A DNA stretch of 64,000 nt from Syntrophotaleaceae bacterium (lineage in GTDB: Bacteria > Desulfobacterota > Desulfuromonadia > Desulfuromonadales > Syntrophotaleaceae), in the NCBI GenBank assembly GCA_041390365.1, contig JAWKQB010000002.1:1132978-1196977 (forward strand). The letters are read 5' to 3'. Positions 58,557 to 64,000 of this stretch are shown here, in pieces. A program made the position numbers and the translations under genes. The notes under the pieces were generated by a model. That model was given only the letters and a program-made list of their open reading frames with translations. It was not told the DNA's origin and searched no databases. Position 1 is the first letter of the stretch; each line of letters opens with the position of its first letter.

Positions 58557-59189
58557 GTCTGAATTTCGTGGTCTTGATCGATGAGCACCGCGAACAGGAT
58601 CTGGCGCGTGTCGGCCAGCAGCCCGGCCGGGATCGCGATGCGCTGAACGGTGTCGGATCGGCTGATGTGTGCGCCGGACGTCCGGACGCTGGTGTCGATG
58701 CTCCGCAGCCAGGGGCGCGTCACCCGCACCGCCGCGTCGGCATCGACGCCCAGACGGCCATGGACGACGAGCCACAGGTCGGCGCTCCGGTTCAGGCGGT
58801 TGTCGGAATGCTGGCTGTCCGCCGGTTGGCGAGCAGTTCCTGATTTGTCGGTCCTGCGTTGAGCTGACCGTCACAGCCCGCGCCGACGACGCATCGCACT
58901 TCCGAGAGAACCGGTCTGTATTTGATGGCTTGGCACGCCGCATGATATGGCCTTGCCTGGTCGGCCTCGAGGTAGCGCTTCGAAATTGCAGCGGACGAAT
59001 CCATCGATTCGGCTGTGTCCGCCCGGAGCGTGATGACGCGAATAACTCGGATGTTTGCGTTACCGCATCCGTATCCACCAGGTTCGCCTAGCTTCGAGGA
59101 CCAGGGCCGGTTGCACCGACGAACGTCCCGGTCTGCCAAGGCCGGGTCACCCTCGCGGAAATGTCGATATCAACCGTGATGTCAGCCAT
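58557..59189 (-). pseudogene. Tail-cluster gene broken by frameshifts
   Basis: The region starts well (ATG 59189, MADITVDIDISARVTRPWQTGTFVGATG) but meets a stop after 33 codons. A second frame carries RVITLRADTAESMDSSAAISKRYLEADQARPYHAACQ. A third carries the end, RLNRSADLWLVVHGRLGVDADAAVRVTRPWLRSIDTS...ILFAVLIDQDHEIQT, before the stop at 58557. At least two frame changes are needed to join them. RVTRPW occurs in both the first and last pieces. Probably a decayed structural gene of about 200 residues. Family not recognised. Confidence 0.6.
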
Positions 59190-59200
59190 CTATGCGCCTC

Positions 59201-59793
59201 TTAAAGAATCGGGTTTTCCGTGCCGGTCAGGCGCAGCTTGATGTCGAGTTTGTTTTGCACCGGCGTGCCCGGGAGCACGGTGCAGCGCCGCCAGAAAGAC
59301 AGCGTCTGCTGGAATGCCTTGTCGCCGAGGTTGAGCGGTGCGCCCTGGGTGGCGGTGTCGAGTCCGGCCTGGGTCAGGGCCAGGCGGTACCAGACCGATT
59401 CGTCGGTGCCGGTTTCGTCGATGGGATCGAGCACCAGCCCGGTGTAGTCGTAGCCGGAATAGACGGTCGTTCCGGCGTCGTGCGCGGCCGGAGCGGTGTT
59501 GGCCACGCCCCGCTGCACGGTGAGATTGGCGGTGCCGCCGCCGCTTTCGATGAGCATCTGCTCGCCGTCGATGATGATGAGTTCGCCGTCGGCAAAGCGC
59601 GGTTCGGCCAGGGAATGGCGGTCTGCGCCGCGTCGATGGCCGAAGCGAGGCTCGTCTGCTCGTTGGCGACGTAGAGCTGCCGATCCTTGATGTCGCCGTC
59701 GGTGCCGTTGTAGCTCTCGGCCTCGGGGCGGCTGAAATCCCCCTCGGAAATCTGCTGGGTCAGCGCTTCGTCAAGATAGAGATGTATCGCCAT
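59201..59793 (-). pseudogene. Tail-cluster gene with a single frameshift
   Basis: ATG 59793, with AAGGAG, gives MAIHLYLDEALTQQISEGDFSRPEAESYNGTDGDIKDRQLYVANEQTSLASAIDAAQTAIP. The homologous continuation is in another frame: LAEPRFADGELIIIDGEQMLIESGGGTANLTVQRGVANTA...LTGTENPIL. One base change near 59605 would restore about 197 residues. The second part resembles phage structural proteins with GEQMLIES...VQRG repeats. Either decay or a sequence error at this spot. Confidence 0.7.
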
Positions 59794-59803
59794 GGGTTCT
59801 CCT

Positions 59804-61378
59804 TCAGGTGGGCCACTGGGTGGCGCGATAGTTGTTGGTGGCGGCCTCGAACCCGGCCTGCGTCGGCGCGTGCAGATCCTGCTGACGGAACAGCCAGCGG
59901 TAGGAAGGCCGCGACCAGCGGAATCCGGCCTGGTTGAGGCGCATGCGGCTGACGCGCATCGGGCGGGTCCGATCCACGGAGAGGCGCAGGCCGGTGGTGT
60001 TGAGCGGGCTCGCGCCCAGCTTCATGGTCTCGACCCGATGGCGCTGGAGAGAACCTGTGTCCACGTAGACTTCAAGCGAGGCCCGTTCGCCGGTCAGATT
60101 CGCATTGCTCAGATACCGGGTGTTCAGGGTGTTCGCGTTGAGCCGGAACACAGGCCCTCTCCGCCGCCATCGGTCGATCCGGTCGACGGCCAGGGTGACG
60201 TCCGCGTCGCAGCCAGCGGTGGAGGCGAGCAGCAGATTGCTGATGCCGCCCTGGTTGGCGGTGAGATCGAGACCTGCGTTGAGCCTGGCGCGGCCAAGCT
60301 GGAAACAGAGGCGGTGCCGGGATTCCAGGGGCAGGCGCAGGTCGTACTTGGCTTCCGCCCGTTCGACCGGTTCCGCCTGCGTGTCGAAAAAGAAATCCTT
60401 CTGCCGGAAGCAGTAGCGCAGCGCGGTCTCGCCATGGGTCAGCGGCTTGCGGTTGAGATGGCTCTCGCCCAGCCCGAAGCCGCTTTCCAGCACATCCCCT
60501 TCGAAATCGCGGCCGGTGTAGATGGGCGTGCAGAAGGAAACCCGGTCCTCGCCGACGCGGGTGTACGGAAGCCGCCAGTCGTTGAGGGCCTTGTGGTTCA
60601 GGCGCATCCGGTTCTGGCGGCCGTGAAAACGGGAGACCTTCACGGCGGCCCGGTCGATTTCCGGGATCATCTCCGTGGTGCTGGTGAGCTGCAGCAGCTC
60701 CCAGGCCCTCTGCTTGTTGGTCAGGTGACGGCAGGAACCGAGCGAGGAACGTCCGAGGACGAAGGTCTCGTCGAGAAACGCCAGCACGATCCGGCGCACG
60801 GCGTTGGCATGCCCGAAGTCGAGCATCGCGCCGCCTTCGATCCATTCCAGGAGGAACTGGAGCCAGAAACAGCGCGTGCCCGCCGGGTGGTGAAACACCA
60901 GGGCGTCGCGCAGCCCCTCGGTCTGGTTGAGACACAGCACGCGAAACACGCCGAGGCTGAACACCAGCCCGGGCAGCTTGGCGTTGCTGAGTCTGGAGCG
61001 GGCATTGAGACGCAGAGCCGAGCGGAAGGTCTCCTGCAGTTCCCCCTGCCAACCGAGCGCGTCAAAGTCGCGTTCGATGGCCGGGATGGTGCCCTTGCGG
61101 CGATAGATCTCGACCGCCTCCCGCACGCGGCGGCGCTGGCAGTCCGGCGAACAGGTGCCGTCCACTTCGAGGCCGACCAGTCTCGCCAGCAGCGGCAGGA
61201 AGCGTTCGTCGCAATGATCGACATCGAAGATGGTCGGGAAGTCGTCGATGGCCTGCTTGAGCTCGTCGAGCGTTCCGGCGGGAAGGCTCAGAAAGGTGCG
61301 CAGGTCACCGGCCTCGTCGTTGTGCTCGTAAAGCGGCGGCAGCAGGCCGAGCAGATTGTCCTTGAACCAATCCGACAT
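59804..61378 (-). CDS. Phage tail protein I-like (baseplate wedge)
   Basis: 524 residues. The N-terminal 150 residues (NLLGLLPPLYEHNDEAGDLRTFLSLPAGTLDELKQAIDDFPTIFDVDHCDERFLPLLARLVGLEVDG, then REAVEIYRRKGTIPAIERDF) match the P2 gpI/tail_P2_I fold. The long C-terminal part is repetitive beta-type sequence (RLRLSVDRTRPMRVSRMRLNQAGF), so it probably extends the baseplate. ATG 61378 shares bases with the J stop (TGATG). A 160-bp part of this gene is copied at 48985-49145. Confidence 0.85.
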   Translation of the reverse strand: MSDWFKDNLLGLLPPLYEHNDEAGDLRTFLSLPAGTLDELKQAIDDFPTIFDVDHCDERFLPLLARLVGLEVDGTCSPDCQRRRVREAVEIYRRKGTIPAIERDFDALGWQGELQETFRSALRLNARSRLSNAKLPGLVFSLGVFRVLCLNQTEGLRDALVFHHPAGTRCFWLQFLLEWIEGGAMLDFGHANAVRRIVLAFLDETFVLGRSSLGSCRHLTNKQRAWELLQLTSTTEMIPEIDRAAVKVSRFHGRQNRMRLNHKALNDWRLPYTRVGEDRVSFCTPIYTGRDFEGDVLESGFGLGESHLNRKPLTHGETALRYCFRQKDFFFDTQAEPVERAEAKYDLRLPLESRHRLCFQLGRARLNAGLDLTANQGGISNLLLASTAGCDADVTLAVDRIDRWRRRGPVFRLNANTLNTRYLSNANLTGERASLEVYVDTGSLQRHRVETMKLGASPLNTTGLRLSVDRTRPMRVSRMRLNQAGFRWSRPSYRWLFRQQDLHAPTQAGFEAATNNYRATQWPT

Positions 61379-62787
61379 CAACCGGCCCTCCGCAGATCGA
61401 GGTTGACGGTGCCGAGAACCGGGATTTCGCCGTGGCGCAGCTCGATGTCCTGCTGCGGCGCGTAGAGGTGCATGTGGCTGACGCCGCGCACGCCGTCGAT
61501 CAGGGCCACCAGGTCGGAGAAGTGAATGGTCTGGCCGAAGGAGACTTGGTCGAAGGAAAAGAAATCGGAGAGCGCGGCTTCGATGCGGCTGCGCACGTTT
61601 TCCAGCGGTTCACCGGGCCAGATGTAGACCTCGGCGTCGATGGAAACGGGCCGGTAGATCGGATCGAACAGGTTGATCTCGACCGTGATGACCTTGCGGC
61701 GTTCGAGAAACTCCGCGAGGTCCCGCTTGAGCAGCGCCGAGGGCATTCCGCCGCCGTTGGGGGCGATGGCCAGTTGGACGTTGTAATAGCGGATGTTCTG
61801 ACAGGCATTGGTGTCGAGCACCTTGGCCTTGGCGACGCCGGGGTAACCTTCGGCGAGCGCCTGGTAATCCTCCAGGGTGACGGCCTTCCAGAGACTGCGC
61901 AGCTCCGCCGGTGCCTGTCGGCGGGCGTGTTCGAGGGCTTCCCGCGAAGCGCCGCCGGTGGCGGGCACCGGGTTGGTGACGGTCAGGGAGACCTGGCCGC
62001 CGTCGAGGTAGACCGGGCTCAGCAGTTGGGTGATCCGGTTCGGACCGAGATTGCCCTGGTCTCCGATGGTTTGCAGATAGCTGACGGTGATGGCGCTTCC
62101 CTGGGCGGGTACAGCACCGCTTTGCCCGTCGCCGAAAATCAGGGTGGAGATGTCGAGGGCGTCCAGGTCGGCCATGAAATGACGGCTGTCGGCCAGGCTG
62201 TCCTGGAAATGATCGACCTCGCTCCAGGCGTCGTCCCCCACCGTAACGGTGATGGTGCCCTGGGCGATGACGTCGCCGGTCAGGCGGATGCGCTGGAATG
62301 GCAGCCCCGTCGACGTGAAGGTCTCGGTGCGGCGCACGCCTTGCCGGGCCGGGATGTCCACCGAGAGCACGCCTCGCGGGATCAGGCCGTCCTCGACCGT
62401 CTCGAAATCCGCCTCGCCGTCACTCAGCAAGGCGCGGCAGGCCGTCCCCGCCGGAATGGTCAGATCCTTGCCGAGCGGGGCGGAGAGCCGGAAGCGCAGC
62501 GTGGTGGTGGAGGCCACCGGCGAGTCCAGCCGGTAGCCGATGAGCTTGCAGAGGTTGATGACGTTCTGGCGCTGGCGGGCCGTGGGCAGAAAGGCCTCCG
62601 CCGCCTGGGCGTCCAGGTAGTAGGCCAGCATGTCGCCCACGCCGCAGAACAGATCGAGCAGGACGACGCCGAGATCGGAGTGGTTGAAATCGGTCCAGCG
62701 GTCGGTGAGCTGCGGGATCTTCGCCAGCAGCTCCTGGCGGATCGATTCGTAATCCTTGTTGATGTATCCGATGCTTGCGCGGCCCAT
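61378..62787 (-). CDS. Baseplate assembly protein J-like
   Basis: 469 residues. WTDFNHSDLGVVLLDLFCGVGDMLAYYLDAQAAEAFLPTARQRQNVINLCKLIGYRLDSP is the N-terminal signature of large gpJ-like baseplate proteins. GASREALEHARRQAPAELRSLWKAVTLEDYQALAEGYPGVAKAKVLD is the central core, followed by RRKVITVEINLFDPIYRPVSIDAEVYIWPGEP. It forms the baseplate wedge with the I-like protein downstream. ATG 62787. A 99-bp gap to the gp25-like gene carries nothing recognised. Confidence 0.9.
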   Translation of the reverse strand: MGRASIGYINKDYESIRQELLAKIPQLTDRWTDFNHSDLGVVLLDLFCGVGDMLAYYLDAQAAEAFLPTARQRQNVINLCKLIGYRLDSPVASTTTLRFRLSAPLGKDLTIPAGTACRALLSDGEADFETVEDGLIPRGVLSVDIPARQGVRRTETFTSTGLPFQRIRLTGDVIAQGTITVTVGDDAWSEVDHFQDSLADSRHFMADLDALDISTLIFGDGQSGAVPAQGSAITVSYLQTIGDQGNLGPNRITQLLSPVYLDGGQVSLTVTNPVPATGGASREALEHARRQAPAELRSLWKAVTLEDYQALAEGYPGVAKAKVLDTNACQNIRYYNVQLAIAPNGGGMPSALLKRDLAEFLERRKVITVEINLFDPIYRPVSIDAEVYIWPGEPLENVRSRIEAALSDFFSFDQVSFGQTIHFSDLVALIDGVRGVSHMHLYAPQQDIELRHGEIPVLGTVNLDLRRAG

Positions 62788-62886
62788 GGTCTCTCCGGTT
62801 TTCGGCGGTTATGCGAGAGCGCCTGATGCTCTCGCCACGCCGGTTACTTACCGGAAGGGGCCTGGATGTGTCGGAGGCGGGACGCC

Positions 62887-63315
62887 TCAGCGGGTGGGAT
62901 TGGCTGCCCCTTCCCGGTAGAAGGGATAAACCAGATTCCCTTCCACCTGGCTCTGGATCACGCGATAGGCGATATGTACTGGCAGGAGGTTTCTGTCCGT
63001 ATTTACCGGAAGGTCATCGAATCGCACATCCGTAATGATCACCCGCTTTTCCCAGCGCTTGATGGCGTCGATGACGTAATGGCGCAGCAGCCCCTTGAGC
63101 ACTTCATCGTTCTGTTCGAACACCAGATCCTTCAGCCTGGAGCCGAACTCCGGATTCATGAACCGTTCGCCGATCCGGGTGCCGAGGATCTGCAGGATGC
63201 TTTCGCGGATATGCTCGTGCTCCCGCGAGGTCGAGGCGGAAATCTGGGTGCCGCCGGAAACGGACTGAAATCGAAAAGGATGGCGCAACCCCGCGCCGAG
63301 AAAATCAAAATTCAT
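62887..63315 (-). CDS. GPW/gp25 family baseplate protein
   Basis: 142 residues. REHEHIRESILQILGTRIGERFMNPEFGSRLKDLVFEQNDEVLKGLLRHYVIDAIKRWEKRVIITDVRF is a full gp25/W domain with the ExR-type core, a lysozyme-like wedge component of contractile tails, T6SS (TssE) and injection systems. Its start shares a base with the stop of the upstream gene (TGATG at 63313-63317). An intact wedge set (gp25, J, I) points to a contractile device. Confidence 0.9.
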   Translation of the reverse strand: MNFDFLGAGLRHPFRFQSVSGGTQISASTSREHEHIRESILQILGTRIGERFMNPEFGSRLKDLVFEQNDEVLKGLLRHYVIDAIKRWEKRVIITDVRFDDLPVNTDRNLLPVHIAYRVIQSQVEGNLVYPFYREGAANPTR

Positions 63316-64000
63316 CAGTCACGCTCCTCACAATTCAATTGGCATTGACCGGAACAGTCGGGGAAGGCCTCATCCCCTTCCGATGCCTCGCTGAAGAAAC
63401 GCGCCACCAACTCCAGGCCGCTCCTCAGGGTCAGATGAATGGTCCCATCGGCCTCGATCAGTCCAGCATGGCCTGATTCCTCACAATGGAAGCCCTTGGC
63501 ACCTCCGGAGATCAGATGAACAGTGATGCTTTCTCCAATTCCCTCGATTCTGCCTATACCGAGAATATCGATAGGGCCGGTCGGATTGATAAGCGTGATG
63601 AACCTCCTTCTATGGTCGATATCCAGGCGGATGCCTTCGGCAAAGCAAACCGAGAACCGCCACGAACCCATGGCAATGGGCTCCACGTCCAAAGGCAGTC
63701 CACTGAGCCCGGCGTCTTCATGAGTTGTGCGCAAATAGGTTTGATCCAAGGCGTAAATCCGTCCAGGTGCGACTTCGACGGCCGTTCCGGGTCCGGGGGT
63801 GACGACCTGGTGCTGCCCGGCGTCGATGACACTGATTCGCTGGTCGTCCGTCGTCCGCAGGATCATGCCGTCGGGCAAGGTGAAAAGCCGGTTGCCGTCC
63901 GGCAGATCGCGGGGTTCGGTGCCCACGGGCAGTTCGATGAAGGGATAGAAATCAAGCTCCGGCTCAATCTGTACCTGGTCCAAGTATTCCTGGGTCTTGA
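63315..64000 (-). CDS. Tail-cluster protein, 5' end outside the window
   Basis: The frame is open to the window edge (KTQEYLDQVQIEPELDFYPFIELPVGTEPRDL) and has no ATG; a TTG at 63983 would be the only internal start. Visible part 228 residues, beta-rich (LFTLPDGMILRTTDDQRISVIDAGQHQVVTPGPG), ending in a short cysteine-containing tail (FPDCSGQCQLNCEERD). No family recognised; its position before gp25 suggests a tail or spike protein. Confidence 0.6.
   Translation of the reverse strand, partial: KTQEYLDQVQIEPELDFYPFIELPVGTEPRDLPDGNRLFTLPDGMILRTTDDQRISVIDAGQHQVVTPGPGTAVEVAPGRIYALDQTYLRTTHEDAGLSGLPLDVEPIAMGSWRFSVCFAEGIRLDIDHRRRFITLINPTGPIDILGIGRIEGIGESITVHLISGGAKGFHCEESGHAGLIEADGTIHLTLRSGLELVARFFSEASEGDEAFPDCSGQCQLNCEERD

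Noticed and set aside
48985..61145. The two tail-segment copies are exactly 12,000 bp apart
   Set aside because: The round offset has no biological meaning that I can defend. The duplication itself is reported; the spacing is treated as coincidence.

Overview
The window looks like a chromosome segment from a Gram-negative bacterium, most probably a deltaproteobacterium of the Desulfuromonas/Geobacter/Pelobacter type. I infer this from the very large NAD-dependent glutamate dehydrogenase, the HDOD-GGDEF regulator, the panBCD order, and the RseC-like and DUF502 proteins. There is no rRNA or tRNA gene to anchor the taxonomy. No rRNA, tRNA, tmRNA or CRISPR array was recognised.

Core region (1-14.5 kb): 3' part of rsmA, a BASS-family transporter, an HDOD-GGDEF signalling protein, a 180-kDa-class glutamate dehydrogenase, panB-panC-panD for pantothenate, an amidohydrolase resembling aminodeoxyfutalosine deaminase, DUF502 and RseC-like membrane proteins, and smpB. 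A bidirectional terminator separates smpB from a secreted protein whose tail is 23 perfect PADEQ repeats.

Accessory region 1 (14.7-24.3 kb): an AbrB-type antitoxin with a Doc toxin, a frameshifted Fic remnant, and an IS21 element (istA, istB, 5-bp target duplication) that landed in the loop of a transcription terminator. Next comes a roughly 5-kb leftward element with a P4-type integrase, an AlpA regulator, a winged-helix Rep-like protein, a GTTTCA-N4-TGAAAC dyad array beside an AT-rich stretch, and a TerS-like HTH protein. It looks like a small phage satellite or a degenerate integrative element.

Efflux island (24.2-39.1 kb): an RND tripartite pump (lipoprotein adaptor, permease, outer-membrane lipoprotein), a methyltransferase and a TetR regulator form one operon. 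A second TetR regulator, a WrbA-like flavoprotein, a YhiI-RbbA-YhhJ-like ABC exporter and an LpxR-like outer-membrane lipid A deacylase follow. Short imperfect direct repeats lie at both ends.

Defence operon (39.3-48.7 kb, leftward): hsdM, a phosphoribosyltransferase-like protein, a NADAR-HsdS fusion, a DUF1016/YhcG PD-(D/E)xK nuclease and hsdR, each overlapping the next. Two enzymes of NAD/ribosyl-base chemistry, one of them fused to the specificity subunit, sit inside a type I restriction operon. This is the strongest candidate here for an undescribed system.

Tail region (48.9-64 kb): a chimeric scar made of a duplicated antitoxin 5' end and a duplicated tail-gene piece, an aldo/keto reductase, a probably leaderless XRE regulator, and then a leftward contractile-tail cluster. 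That cluster has gp25-, J- and I-like baseplate proteins, two frameshifted tail genes, a DUF4815 fibre, and an amidoligase/class II glutamine amidotransferase/GGCT cassette at its 3' end. Sheath, tube, capsid and terminase genes are not in the window, so prophage and injection-system readings both remain open.
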